Shown piece after piece: positions 1 through 7,524 of a DNA stretch of 34,489 bases. The first letter of the stretch is position 1. Each line of letters begins with the position of its first letter. A model generated the notes under the pieces. It saw only the letters and a list, made by a program, of their open reading frames with translations, searched no databases and was not told the origin of the DNA. Made by a program: the position numbers and the translations under genes. The stretch is from Pseudomonas sp. CFBP 13711. Lineage in GTDB: Bacteria > Pseudomonadota > Gammaproteobacteria > Pseudomonadales > Pseudomonadaceae. Location: NCBI RefSeq assembly GCF_014842265.1, contig NZ_JACYVI010000024.1, positions 1-34,489 on the forward strand, in the 5' to 3' direction.

Positions 1-201
1 AAAATCAACGTTGATTATCGCGCCCAGATCTGAAGGTTAAGTCCCTTGCAAGCTGCTTCGGTGGCGGCCATAGGAAGTCCCTAATGTTTCACCTAGCCGG
101 TTTCTTTTTAGGACTTGCGGAGCTGAGAGGAGAGGCTTTGATGTCGGATGCGTTCAAGCAACGATGGACTTTCCCCTACCAGACCGGACACCAACTCCCC
201 G
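1..201. other. Left edge, no recognisable gene; possible interrupted ORF start
   Basis: I recognise no gene here. On the plus strand an ATG at 141 follows a good ribosome-binding sequence (GAGAGGAGAGG) and opens a frame of only 29 codons that runs into the IS2-type relic and stops at 230. This could be the 5' end of a gene cut by that IS element, but too few codons remain to name it. The motif ACCGGACACC near 184 may belong to the terminal repeat of the IS2-type element, whose orfB ends at 202. Confidence 0.3.
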
Positions 202-398
202 TTAAATTGATGCTGCTGCCAAACGCCTAAATTCTCTCGGCGACCGATATTTTAAAGCGTTGTACGGATGCTGCTCGTTGTAATGCTCGAAGGCAATCGT
301 CAGATTGCGCAGCGCCGTTTCTCGATCCGGCTTGGGCATGTGCGCCACATAATCACGCTTGATCGCCTTCACGAAGCTCTCTGCCATGCCGTTGCTTT
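202..398 (-). pseudogene. IS2-type (IS3 family) transposase OrfB, 3' part, interrupted by TnA
   Basis: The reading frame encodes the last ~65 residues of an IS2-group OrfB (SNGMAESFVK, then MPKPD, AFEHYNE and YRSPREF), the region just before and after the last acidic residue of the DDE domain. It ends at a TAA at 202-204. At 398/399 the frame is cut by the right end of transposon TnA. The preceding 20 bases of orfB are found at 4938-4957, beyond TnA. Joining the two pieces and dropping one copy of GTTGCTTT restores the expected R-S-P-Q-S-N-G sequence. The rest of orfB and its orfA are missing from the window. Confidence 0.85.
391..398. repeat. 8-bp target site duplication of TnA, left copy
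   Basis: GTTGCTTT directly precedes the GTAAGCGG end at 399. The same eight bases follow the opposite end of the element at 4938-4945. Eight base pairs is the usual duplication length of the IS66 family. Confidence 0.9.
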
Positions 399-421
399 GT
401 AAGCGGATGGCGAACACACCT
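399..421 (+). repeat. TnA outer (passenger-side) terminal inverted repeat
   Basis: It begins GTAAGCGGATGGCGAACA and continues CACCT. It differs at one position from the outer end of TnB (8857-8879 on the minus strand) over 23 bases, after which the two diverge. By eye it matches the TnA left end at about 15 of 23 positions. Just inside, CACATT at 432-437 and AATGTG at 448-453 can form a small hairpin. Confidence 0.8.
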
Positions 422-469
422 TCGGAACTCACACATTCATGAATGAAAATGTGCCCACGTTTAAGCGGA

Positions 470-491
470 CACAATACAAACTTTTATTGTG
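470..491 (-). terminator. Weak AT-rich hairpin after the chemoreceptor gene
   Basis: CACAATA and TATTGTG form a 7-bp stem eight bases beyond the MCP stop codon. There is no run of T after the stem in the gene's direction, so termination is only a possibility. Confidence 0.25.
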
Positions 492-496
492 CTGAC

Positions 497-2137
497 TTAC
501 AATCGGAATTGCCCTACCAATGTATTAAACGAAATTGCTAACTGCGATAGCTCGTGACTAGAAGCGCTGGTTTGGTTGGCACCCGCCGCCGTCTGCGTCG
601 ATAGGTCCTGAATGTTAACCAGGTTGCGATCCACCTCTCGCGCTACTTGAGCCTGCTCCTCTGCTGCGCTTGCTATCACCAGGTTTTGCTCATTAATCTG
701 GCTGACGCCTTTACTGATCCGCTCTAGTGCCAGGCCGGCTTCAGTGGCAAGTAATTGAGTGCTGCGCACGAGGTTTTGACTTTTCCCCATCGCCTGCACC
801 GCATCGTCAGCCCCGCCACGAACCCTGCTGATCATAGCCTCGATCTCGCCAGTGGATGTCTGGGTACGGTGTGCCAAAGCACGTACTTCGTCGGCCACTA
901 CAGCAAAACCACGACCTTGCTCACCAGCACGTGCGGCCTCAATCGCAGCATTAAGAGCAAGCAGGTTGGTCTGCTCAGCAATACCACGGATGACGTCCAA
1001 TACCTTGGTAATGTCGTAGATCTGTCCGGCCAATGCCTCGACTCGCTTTGTGGAATCAGTAATTTCCTCCGTCACAGTATTGATAGCCGTCACAGCCTGC
1101 TGTACCTGCTTCTGCCCTTTTAATGCGTCTTCAGCGGTCTGGCTGGAGATCTGAGAGGTGCTGGCTGCGTTGCGCGCCACTTCTTCCACTGCAGCCGTCA
1201 TCTCGTTGACCGCAGTAGCAGCTTGTTGGATTTCGTCGTTTTGTCGCACCAGTCCACGCGTGCTGTCCTCTGTAACCGCAGTCAATTCTTCAGCTGCGGA
1301 AGCCAGTTGGTTCGAGGCGTCGGCAATTTGCTGCACGGTGTCTTTGAGGTTGCTTTGCATAACGGACAGAGACTGCAACAACTGGCCAGTTTCATCGGTG
1401 CCCCGAACCTCGATGGCCTGAGTCAGATCGCCTTTAGCTACGCGGTCTGCACCTTCGACCGATAGGTAAATCGGACGGGTAATCATGCGAGTGACGATCA
1501 TTCCAAGTACGCCGGCACACAGCATGGCGATCAGGCAGCCCACGATCAGCACCCAAGTCACTTGGTTGTTAGTGCTTTCGCCTGCTTTCGCGACATCGAG
1601 AGCTTGGCGAGTGTTGGACTCGATCATGATCTCGATCTCAGCAACGAGTTTGAGGTAAGCCGGTGTAACGCTGTTTATAGCGAGCCTTCGAGCCTGTTCC
1701 ATATCGCCACTTTTTAGCGCAGCGAAACCCAAATCCACAGCAGCAATGTAGGCCGGCCAGTCACGTTCGAAATCGTCCCCCGCAGCCCGTTCGTCTGCGT
1801 CTAGCGGGGTGGCACGGTAAGTTTTGAATGCAGCTTGAGCCTGGGACTGATTATCGCGGTACGACTGGATAACGGCGTTGATATCGTCAGCGCTGGCGTT
1901 CGTAGCTGTCAGCACAATGGCCTTGAAAAAGTCACGGTTGGTGCCAATGGCGTGTGCCTTGATTGCGTCGGTTTTCTGGATCGATACCAGGTTGTTGGTC
2001 ACAGTATCTTGCAGTTGGCCATACAGCTTGGCGATGCCGGACTGACCCAGTACTGCCACAACAACCGTGATCAACGCGCATAGACCAAATGCAGTTAGCA
2101 GCTTGGACTTCAGCTTCAGGCTTCTCAGCCAAGACAT
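497..2137 (-). CDS. Methyl-accepting chemotaxis protein, 4-helix-bundle sensor (TnA passenger)
   Basis: The protein is 546 residues. A basic N-terminus leads into membrane helix 1 (~13-33), then a periplasmic helical domain of about 158 residues (34-191) that fits the four-helix-bundle sensor class. Membrane helix 2 is at ~192-215, followed by a HAMP domain and a long coiled-coil signalling domain. The conserved hairpin tip that contacts CheA/CheW is visible (EQTNLLALNAAIEAARAGEQ). There is no C-terminal pentapeptide for CheR docking. Such receptors sense small ligands and control CheA autophosphorylation; the ligand cannot be read here. The gene is intact and is the only cargo gene of TnA. 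GC content resembles most of the window. MCP genes are, from memory, common on rulAB-carrying P. syringae plasmids. Confidence 0.93.
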   Translation of the reverse strand: MSWLRSLKLKSKLLTAFGLCALITVVVAVLGQSGIAKLYGQLQDTVTNNLVSIQKTDAIKAHAIGTNRDFFKAIVLTATNASADDINAVIQSYRDNQSQAQAAFKTYRATPLDADERAAGDDFERDWPAYIAAVDLGFAALKSGDMEQARRLAINSVTPAYLKLVAEIEIMIESNTRQALDVAKAGESTNNQVTWVLIVGCLIAMLCAGVLGMIVTRMITRPIYLSVEGADRVAKGDLTQAIEVRGTDETGQLLQSLSVMQSNLKDTVQQIADASNQLASAAEELTAVTEDSTRGLVRQNDEIQQAATAVNEMTAAVEEVARNAASTSQISSQTAEDALKGQKQVQQAVTAINTVTEEITDSTKRVEALAGQIYDITKVLDVIRGIAEQTNLLALNAAIEAARAGEQGRGFAVVADEVRALAHRTQTSTGEIEAMISRVRGGADDAVQAMGKSQNLVRSTQLLATEAGLALERISKGVSQINEQNLVIASAAEEQAQVAREVDRNLVNIQDLSTQTAAGANQTSASSHELSQLAISFNTLVGQFRL

Positions 2138-2266
2138 AAGGATTACTCATTAGGAGGTAAAAAGGGTTAGGGGCGTCGTTTCCTTGAAGAGAATAGCGGC
2201 AGGGGCGAAGTAAACTTTAATACTCACAAAGTCATGCACCTTGCTACGATGCACGACGAGGCTTAC

Positions 2267-2522
2267 GTTAAGCGGTGAGGAAAATCCCTCTTGATAGTCA
2301 GGCACCCATCCACTTATGCGGTCGCAACAGCCCAATTTTGCTGGTTTGATGTGTCGGTAACCGCGTCAGCACATCTTTCAAATAGGCGTATGGGTCATGC
2401 CACTCACGCGCGCTGACTGAATCAAACTCATGATTGTCGCCGCCCGTTTGCCGCTGAGCGGCGACCCAGCGAACAACCAGCTCTACCCCCCATTGCACGC
2501 GGCCGGATCAAATTCTCGATCT
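2267..2522 (-). pseudogene. IS66 tnpC 3' remnant with degenerate terminal repeat
   Basis: The minus strand encodes the C-terminus of an IS66 TnpC (HDPYAYLKDVLTRLPT) ending near 2305, preceded by the GSLRSGKRAAAIMSLIQSAR region of intact copies but shifted out of frame near 2400. Similarity to the tnpC at 2613-3668 stops at about 2522. A degenerate end, GTTAAGCGGTGAGG, lies at 2267. This is a second, older IS66 3' end lying behind the newer copy, so TnA probably formed by an IS66 landing next to or replacing an earlier IS66-MCP unit. Confidence 0.75.
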
Positions 2523-2581
2523 GAGGTGCTTGTACTTTGGTGGAGCTTTACCGCTGGCACTGATTGAAAACTGACCCAGGG
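2523..2581. mobile_element. Possible IS21-family end scrap
   Basis: The string TGATTGAAAACTGACCC with adjoining bases resembles the multiple-repeat ends of Pseudomonas IS21-family elements. It is 59 bp between two IS66 segments and carries no gene. The assignment rests on memory of the motif. Confidence 0.3.
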
Positions 2582-2604
2582 GTAAGCGGCCAGCAAACAA
2601 ACCT
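2582..2604 (+). repeat. Internal IS66 right end of TnA
   Basis: It begins GTAAGCGGCCAGCAAACA and lies just outside the tnpC stop. By eye it matches the outer end at 399 at about 19 of 23 positions. It would delimit a plain IS66 of 2,356 bp (2582-4937), but no duplication links these two ends. Confidence 0.75.
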
Positions 2605-2612
2605 TGCACAGA

Positions 2613-4138
2613 TCAGGCAGGCATCCACTGATGCGGCAGCAGCTGCTCGATCTCGCTGGCCCGCTGCGTCGGCAGCCGCGTCAGCACATCCTTGAGATAA
2701 GCATACGGATCATGCCCATTGATGCGCGCCGACTGGATCAGGCTCATGATCGCTGCCGCCCGCTTGCCGCTGCGCAGCGACCCAGCAAACAACCAGTTCG
2801 ACCGCCCGAGCGCCCATGGCCGGATCAAGTTCTCGATCTGGTTGTTGTCGATGGGCACAGCACCATCTTCCAGGTAGCGCGTCATCGCTACCCAGCGTTT
2901 AAGGCTGTAATCCAAGGCCTTTGCCGTAGCCGAGCCCTCGGGCACAAGCTCGCGGTGGGCCAGCATCCACTCATGCAGTTTTTCAGCGATGGGCACGGCT
3001 GCTTCCTGGCGTAATCGCCAACGGTCTTCGTCGCTCATGTCCTTGGCGTGTCGCTCGACTTCGTAAAGCCCGCCAATCGAGTGAAGCGCCTGCTCCACCA
3101 ACGGGCTTTTATTGGCTACATGCAGGTCGAAGAACTTGCGGCGCGCATGCGCCATGCAGCCGATCTCGGTGATGCCCAGCTCAAAGCTGGCCTTGTAGCC
3201 GGCAAAGTCATCACAGACCAGCTTGCCGTTCCAGGTGCCCAGGAAGTTACGCGCATGTTCGCCAGCACGGCTGGGGCTGAAGTCGTAGACCACGGCCTGT
3301 AAGGCCGAGAACGGGGTAGTGCTGTAGGCCCAGACATAAGCGCGGTGAGTTTTCTTCTCGCCGGGCGCCAGCATTTGTACCGGCGTTTCATCGGCGTGAA
3401 CCACGTGCTGGGCCAGCACCACTTCGCGCAGCGCATCGACCAGCGGCTGAAGCTGCACGCCGGTTTGACCCACCCACTGCGCCAGGGTCGAACGTGGTAT
3501 AGCCAGACCGGCACGGCCGAAGATCTTTTCCTGCCGATACAGCGGCAGGTGGTCGGCGAACTTGGCTACCATCACGTGCGCCAGCAGGCCGGCAGTGGGA
3601 ATGCCCTCGTCGATCACCTGTGGGGGTACGGGGCCTGGATCAGTGTTTCGCACTGCCGGCAGGCCCATTTCCCACGCACATGCTGTTCGACGGTGAACAC
3701 GCCCGGTGTGTAGTCCAGCTTTTCGCTGACGTCTTCACCGATGCGCTGAAGCTAGCAGCCGCACGCGCACTGGGTGTTGTCCGGCTCGTGATGGACTACA
3801 GTGCGGGGGAACTGCGGTGGCAACGGCGCACGCTTGGGTTGCTGGCGTGGCTCTTCCTGCGCAGGTGCGGGATGAAGGGCTTTTAACTCCGCCTCGATGG
3901 CTTCGAGGTCGGTATTGAGCAGGTCATCGAGCAGGCTGCCCTGCGCCGGGCTGATCTGCTCGCTGCGCTTGGCGAACTTGTGCCGTTTAAGGATGGCGAT
4001 CTCGTGAGTGAGCTGCTCAATGATCGTTTCATCGCGATGGATCTTTCGGCCCATAGTATCGACCTTGGACATCAACTGCGCAGCAAGTGCGCGCAGTTGT
4101 TCGGGGGTCATTTGGTCGAGATCGGGCAAGGAAGTCAT
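2613..4138 (-). pseudogene. tnpC: IS66-family transposase TnpC, broken
   Basis: Aligned by eye with the intact 508-residue TnpC at 5967-7493, this copy is full length but carries two lesions. A glutamine codon has become an amber stop (TAG at 3752-3754, after CACGC), and one base is missing near 3613 where a GG has become G. The N-terminal part (4138-3755, with the leucine-rich start and LTHEIA/LKRHKFAKRSEQ segment) and the C-terminal DDE part (3668-2613, with CDDFAGYK, GCMAHARRKF and NNQIENLIRPWALGRSNWLF) are otherwise well conserved, so inactivation is recent. TnpC is the catalytic protein of IS66, so TnA should not move on its own. Confidence 0.9.
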
Positions 4139-4188
4139 GGGCTGGATTTTACCAAAGCAGCCCGACTGCTTCAGCTAAAAGGCAGCAT

Positions 4189-4524
4189 TTAAAGCAATGT
4201 AATTGCGCCGCCCGCACCGACTCTTTGCCAGGGTAATCCCAGTACCAGCGCCTGGAGTTGTTCGGGGTCGAGTTCGACTTCCGCCCCGCGACGGATGCCC
4301 GGCCAATGAAATTTTCCTTGATTCAAACGCCGTGCCGCCAGCCAGATACCGACGCCGTCGTGCACCAGGACTTTCATGCGGTTGGCCCGGCGGTTTGCAA
4401 AAAGGTAAGCGCAGTGCGGCTTCGCCGCACCGAATACCGCGACCACTCGGGCCAACGCAGTCTCAGTGCCGGCGCGCATGTCCATAGGCTCGGTGGCGAG
4501 CCAGATGGCATCGACGCGAATCAT
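4189..4524 (-). CDS. tnpB: IS66 accessory protein TnpB (Orf2)
   Basis: The protein is 111 residues and starts MIRVDAIWLATEPMDMRAG, the usual TnpB opening. A longer in-frame start upstream lies inside tnpA and is rejected, because the chosen ATG overlaps the tnpA stop by one base (TAATG), the typical IS66 coupling. KVLVHDG and GKFHWP motifs are present. TnpB is required with TnpA and TnpC for IS66 transposition, although its biochemical role is unclear. It appears intact. Confidence 0.9.
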   Translation of the reverse strand: MIRVDAIWLATEPMDMRAGTETALARVVAVFGAAKPHCAYLFANRRANRMKVLVHDGVGIWLAARRLNQGKFHWPGIRRGAEVELDPEQLQALVLGLPWQRVGAGGAITLL

Positions 4525-4838
4525 TAGTCCAGGCCACGAATGAAACGCGCGCAGCCTTCCGGATCCGAGGCTGGCCATTTTACGATGATCGATTTATCAC
4601 CCAGAGGCAGCGAGATGATCACCATCTCTTCTGTTGCTCGCCTTGGTACTGTTTTTACCGGAACGAAAGCCGGCAAGGTTGCAGGCGATTGATCCCGGTA
4701 AGTCGGTAGCCACTTGCGGATCACGTTTGCGTTGATGCCGTGATGGATGGCTACGCTGGAAATCGTCGCTCCGGGTTGCAGGCATTCCTGGACGACCTGG
4801 GCTTTGAATGGTTTGGGGTAAGAGCTTCGTTGGCGCAT
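4524..4838 (-). CDS. tnpA: IS66 accessory protein TnpA (Orf1)
   Basis: The protein is 104 residues. The N-terminal half is a helix-turn-helix of the IS3 OrfA / Tn-leader type (RSSYPKPFKAQVVQECL, then HHGINANVIRKWL), consistent with DNA binding. The C-terminal part ends in the usual DPEGCARFIRGLD. It is the first gene of the tnpABC operon and lies directly downstream of the nested stem-loop at 4853-4899. It is intact. Confidence 0.9.
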   Translation of the reverse strand: MRQRSSYPKPFKAQVVQECLQPGATISSVAIHHGINANVIRKWLPTYRDQSPATLPAFVPVKTVPRRATEEMVIISLPLGDKSIIVKWPASDPEGCARFIRGLD

Positions 4839-4852
4839 GGAAATCCTGGCGA

Positions 4853-4899
4853 TAAGGGCGAACGCGTCCGCTTAAAATACGCGGACACCATCGCCCTTA
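4853..4899. promoter_or_regulatory. Nested stem-loop upstream of TnA tnpA
   Basis: The outer arms TAAGGGCGA (4853-4861) and TCGCCCTTA (4891-4899) enclose inner arms GTCCGC (4866-4871) and GCGGAC (4881-4886). The equivalent place in TnB has the same fold with paired changes. It overlaps the leader of tnpA and could affect its promoter, its translation, or block impinging transcription. Confidence 0.6.
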
Positions 4900-4914
4900 A
4901 TGCTGGATTTCGGT

Positions 4915-4937
4915 AGGTGACATCACCGGACGGTTAC
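4915..4937 (-). repeat. TnA left terminal inverted repeat
   Basis: Read on the minus strand it begins GTAACCGTCCGGTGATGT and continues CACCT, then ACC. It is related to the TnB left end and is followed directly by the target repeat GTTGCTTT at 4938. Confidence 0.85.
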
Positions 4938-4945
4938 GTTGCTTT
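4938..4945. repeat. 8-bp target site duplication of TnA, right copy
   Basis: GTTGCTTT, identical to 391-398. Bases 4938-4957 are also the missing internal piece of the IS2-type orfB (R-S-P-Q-S-N on the minus strand). Confidence 0.9.
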
Positions 4946-4957
4946 GCGGGCTGCGCA

Positions 4958-5035
4958 CTAGTAATCGTTGATCGAAGTCGTGACGCTAAGCACGGCGATA
5001 TTGTTATCGCGGCGCTGAATGGAGAACCTGTATGT
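4958..5035 (+). pseudogene. rulA: rulA (UmuD-like) internal fragment (a)
   Basis: Twenty-six codons read LVIVDRSRDAKHGDIVIAAL then NGEPVC, the segment of RulA/UmuD between the catalytic serine and the catalytic lysine. Neither catalytic residue is included. It is bounded on the left by the IS2-type orfB scrap and on the right by an IS3-family orfB fragment on the other strand. It begins exactly at the codon where fragment (d) at 15325 ends, so the two may be halves of one gene. Confidence 0.85.
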
Positions 5036-5147
5036 GGTCGTAGTAGCACGAGCGAGGTATCTCGAACGCTTCGCACAGCAACTCGATCGGCTCATGGGCA
5101 CCGAGCTGATCGATCAGCGCATGCGCTCGTGTTCTTCCGACATCAAG
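5036..5147 (-). pseudogene. IS3-family fragment: end of OrfA and start of OrfB
   Basis: On the minus strand the tail of OrfA reads M-S-E-E-H-E-R-M-R-stop. In the overlapping frame an OrfB start region follows (LIDQLGAHEPIELLCEAF, then SCYYDH), the typical opening of IS3-group OrfB. The sequence stops at the rulA fragment. It is the continuation of the orfA at 8880-9162: removing TnB and one ACATCAAG copy joins LLM to SEEHERMR in frame. Confidence 0.8.
5140..5147. repeat. 8-bp target site duplication of TnB, left copy
   Basis: ACATCAAG directly precedes the GTAAGCG end at 5148. The same eight bases follow the far end of the element at 8880-8887. Confidence 0.92.
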
Positions 5148-5170
5148 GTAAGCGTCCGGCCAAGTCACCT
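5148..5170 (+). repeat. TnB left terminal inverted repeat
   Basis: It begins GTAAGCGTCCGGCCAAGT and continues CACCT. By eye it matches the internal end at 7502-7524 at about 20 of 23 positions and the outer end at about 18 of 23. Confidence 0.88.
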
Positions 5171-5185
5171 ATCAAACCGCTGCAA

Positions 5186-5233
5186 TAAGGGCGATGTTCT
5201 CCACTTAACAATACGTGGACACCATTGCCCTTA
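5186..5233. promoter_or_regulatory. Nested stem-loop upstream of TnB tnpA
   Basis: The outer arms are TAAGGGCGA (5186-5194) and TTGCCCTTA (5225-5233). The inner arms are TCCAC (5200-5204) and GTGGA (5215-5219). Compared with TnA, inner CCGC/GCGG has become CCAC/GTGG, a paired change that keeps the stem, while the loops and spacer on the left arm have drifted. Confidence 0.6.
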
Positions 5234-5247
5234 TCGTCAGGATTTTC

Positions 5248-5571
5248 ATGCGCAAAAGAACTTCTTATCCCAAACCCGTTAAAGCCCAGATCGTTCAGGA
5301 ATGCCTGCAACCAGGCGTTTCGATAGCCAGCGTAGCCCTGCGCCATGGCGTCAATGCCAATCTGGTTCGAAAGTGGATACCTATCTACCGTGATCCTCAG
5401 GTGCCCGCGTTGCCTGCCTTTGTTCCGATAAATCTAGCGTCTGTCATTCAGCCCAGTCAGCAAGTGCCTGTTACCATCGAGGTTCCTTTCGGCCAGCAAA
5501 ACCTTACAGTGAAGTGGCCATCCTCAGATCCTGGTGGGTGTGCCCGTTTTATCCGCGAGCTTGCCCAATGA
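5248..5571 (+). CDS. tnpA: IS66 accessory protein TnpA (Orf1)
   Basis: The protein is 107 residues when started at the ATG at 5248 (MRKRTSYPKPVKAQIVQECL), which matches the start used by the TnA copy. An in-frame ATG at 5215 lies inside the stem-loop and is less likely. A helix-turn-helix (SVALRHGVNANLVRKW) is followed by a variable linker and the conserved DPGGCARFIREL end. Its stop overlaps tnpB by four bases (ATGA). Confidence 0.9.
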   Translation: MRKRTSYPKPVKAQIVQECLQPGVSIASVALRHGVNANLVRKWIPIYRDPQVPALPAFVPINLASVIQPSQQVPVTIEVPFGQQNLTVKWPSSDPGGCARFIRELAQ

Positions 5572-5903
5572 TCCGTATCGAGGCCATCTGGCTCGCCACT
5601 GAACCGATGGACATGCGCGCAGGCACAGAAACCGCCTTGGCCAGAGTCATTACGGTATTCGGTGCGGCGAAGCCGCACTGCGCTTATCTCTTTGCCAATC
5701 GCCGGGCCAACTGTATGAAAGTTTTAGTGCACGACGGGATCGGCGTCTGGCTGGCCGCAAGGCGATTGAACCAAGGCAAATTCCACTGGCCAGGCATTCG
5801 ACATGGCAGCGAGCTGGAGCTGGATACCGAACAACTTCAGGCCTTGGTGCTTGGCCTGCCGTGGCAGCGCGTTGGGGCTGGCGGTGCTATTACGATCCTT
5901 TAA
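5568..5903 (+). CDS. tnpB: IS66 accessory protein TnpB (Orf2)
   Basis: The protein is 111 residues, starting MIRIEAIWLATEPMDMRAG at an ATG that overlaps the tnpA stop codon (ATGA), so translation is probably coupled. It keeps the KVLVHDG and GKFHWPGI motifs seen in the TnA copy and is close to it throughout. It is a required partner of TnpC in IS66 transposition. Confidence 0.92.
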   Translation: MIRIEAIWLATEPMDMRAGTETALARVITVFGAAKPHCAYLFANRRANCMKVLVHDGIGVWLAARRLNQGKFHWPGIRHGSELELDTEQLQALVLGLPWQRVGAGGAITIL

Positions 5904-5966
5904 AAAGGCTGTAATTAAAGCCTGAGCCTGCTGCCGCAGGCGGTCTGCTTTGGTAAAATTCACGGC

Positions 5967-7493
5967 ATGACTTCCTTGCCCAACCTCGACCAAATGCCCC
6001 CTGACCAACTGCGTGCACTCGCTGCGCAGTTGATGTCGCAGGTCGACACCATGGGCAGAAAGAGCCACCGCGATGACACCATCATCGAGCAGTTGACCCA
6101 CGAGATCGCGCTCCTCAAGCGGCACCGGTTTGCCAAGCGCAGCGAGCAGATCAGTCCTGGGCAAGGCAGCTTGCTCGACGATCTGCTTAACGCCGATCTT
6201 GAGGCTATTGATGCCGAACTGACGGCACTGCTTCCGGCTCCGGCTCCAGAAGAGGCGCGCCAAAAACCAAAGCGTGCGCCGTTGCCGCCGCAGTTCCCAC
6301 GCACCGTCATTCATCATGAACCAGAAAGCACTGAGTGCTCTTGCGGCTGCCAACTCCAGCGCATTGGCGAAGACGTCAGCGAGAAGCTCGATTACACGCC
6401 AGGCGTGTTTACCGTCGAACAACACGTGCGTGGAAAGTGGGCCTGCCGTCAATGCGAGACACTGATCCAGGCGCCGGTACCGGCCCAAGTGATCGACAAG
6501 GGTATACCTACCGCAGGTTTGCTCGCTCATGTGATGGTGGCGAAGTTCGCTGACCACTTGCCGCTGTATCGGCAGGAGAAAATCTTCGGGCGCGCCGGTT
6601 TAGCGATCCCGCGTTCCACACTGGCTCAATGGGTAGGTCAAACCGGTGCACAGCTTCAGCCGCTGGTTGATGCCTTGCGAGAAGGCGTTTTGGCACAGCG
6701 AGTTGTTCACGCCGACGAAACGCCGGTGCAGATGCTTGCGCACGGGCAGAAGAAAACGCACCGCGCTTATGTCTGGGCTTACTGCACCACACCGTTTTCG
6801 GCGCTCAAGGCTGTGGTTTATGACTTCAGTCCGAGCCGCGCCGGTGAGCATGCGCGTAACTTCCTCCGCGCGTGGAACGGCAAACTGGTATGCGATGACT
6901 TTGCTGGCTACAAGGCTGGATTCGAGAAGGGCATGACCGAAATCGGCTGCATGGCTCACGCCCGGCGCAAGTTTTTCGATCTGCACGTGGCGAATAAAAG
7001 CCAGTTGGCCGAACAGGCGCTGCACTCGATTGGCGGCTTGTACGAAGTTGAACGCCAAACGCAAGACATGAGTGACGAGGATCGCTGTCGAATACGACGG
7101 GAAAAAGCAGCGCCATTGGCGAAAGCACTGCACAACTGGATGTTAACCCAGCGCGATCTTGTGCCCAATGGATCAGCGACGGCCAAAGCCCTGGATTACA
7201 GCCTTAAACGCTGGGTAGCGCTGACGCGCTACCTGGAAGATGGGGCCGTCCCCATAGACAACAACCCAGTCGAAAACCAGATCAGACCGTGGGCACTCGG
7301 GCGCTCCAACTGGTTGTTTGCCGGATCGCTTCGCAGCGGCAAACGGGCGGCAGCAATCATGAGTTTGATCCAGTCAGCGCGCATGAATGGACACGATCCG
7401 TATGCGTATCTCAAAGATGTGCTGACGCGGCTGCCGACGCAGCGTGCAAGTGAGATTGAGCAACTACTACCGCATCAGTGGGTATCAGACTGA
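5967..7493 (+). CDS. tnpC: IS66-family transposase TnpC (DDE), intact
   Basis: The protein is 508 residues, the normal TnpC length. An N-terminal helical region (LTHEIALLKRHRFAKRSEQ) is followed by a zinc-finger-like CxCxC...CRQC segment (residues ~124-161), then the catalytic domain with HADETPVQM, CDDFAGYK and MAHARRKFFDLH, and the C-terminal VENQIRPWALGRSNWLFAGS carrying the final acidic residue. A 63-bp gap separates it from tnpB. No lesions are visible, unlike the TnA copy. It is presumably the enzyme that mobilised TnB and may act on TnA in trans, given the related ends. Confidence 0.95.
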   Translation: MTSLPNLDQMPPDQLRALAAQLMSQVDTMGRKSHRDDTIIEQLTHEIALLKRHRFAKRSEQISPGQGSLLDDLLNADLEAIDAELTALLPAPAPEEARQKPKRAPLPPQFPRTVIHHEPESTECSCGCQLQRIGEDVSEKLDYTPGVFTVEQHVRGKWACRQCETLIQAPVPAQVIDKGIPTAGLLAHVMVAKFADHLPLYRQEKIFGRAGLAIPRSTLAQWVGQTGAQLQPLVDALREGVLAQRVVHADETPVQMLAHGQKKTHRAYVWAYCTTPFSALKAVVYDFSPSRAGEHARNFLRAWNGKLVCDDFAGYKAGFEKGMTEIGCMAHARRKFFDLHVANKSQLAEQALHSIGGLYEVERQTQDMSDEDRCRIRREKAAPLAKALHNWMLTQRDLVPNGSATAKALDYSLKRWVALTRYLEDGAVPIDNNPVENQIRPWALGRSNWLFAGSLRSGKRAAAIMSLIQSARMNGHDPYAYLKDVLTRLPTQRASEIEQLLPHQWVSD

Positions 7494-7501
7494 GTCGTGC
7501 A

Positions 7502-7524
7502 AGGTGACTTCGAGGGACGCTTAC
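7502..7524 (-). repeat. Internal IS66 right end of TnB
   Basis: Read on the minus strand it begins GTAAGCGTCCCTCGAAGT and continues CACCT. It closes a plain IS66 of 2,377 bp, but it has no matching target duplication. Its first bases supply the TAA stop of the cytochrome gene. Confidence 0.82.

Larger units (their letters stand above)
399..4937 (-). mobile_element. TnA: IS66-family transposon carrying a chemoreceptor gene
   Basis: This is a 4,539-bp unit bounded by IS66-type ends beginning GTAA on each outer side and flanked by perfect 8-bp repeats (GTTGCTTT at 391-398 and 4938-4945). Read on the minus strand it holds left end, nested stem-loop, tnpA, tnpB, broken tnpC, an internal IS66 end at 2582, an IS21-like scrap, a truncated second IS66 3' end, an MCP gene, and the outer right end at 399-421. 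The duplication belongs to the outer ends; the internal end at 2582 is flanked by ACCCAGGG, which matches neither side. The whole unit, passenger included, therefore inserted as one piece into an IS2-type orfB. With tnpC broken, movement now would need IS66 proteins supplied in trans. Confidence 0.85.

Noticed and set aside
405..474. N-terminal extension of the IS2-type OrfB frame through 474
   Set aside because: These codons lie inside the TnA end and have no similarity to transposases; the real upstream codons are at 4938-4957.
2582..4937. Treating the first element as a plain IS66 with ends at 2582 and 4937
   Set aside because: The ends look right, but the flanks (ACCCAGGG and GTTGCTTT) do not match. 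The matching 8-bp repeat lies beyond the MCP at 391-398, so the larger unit is the one that inserted.
5148..7524. Treating the second element as a plain IS66 with ends at 5148 and 7524
   Set aside because: The flanks ACATCAAG and CTCCTAAT differ, while ACATCAAG recurs at 8880, so the transposition unit extends to 8879.
2582..7524. Composite transposon formed by the two inverted IS66 copies
   Set aside because: The segment between them holds only relics, and each copy has its own target duplication at a different place, so they inserted independently.
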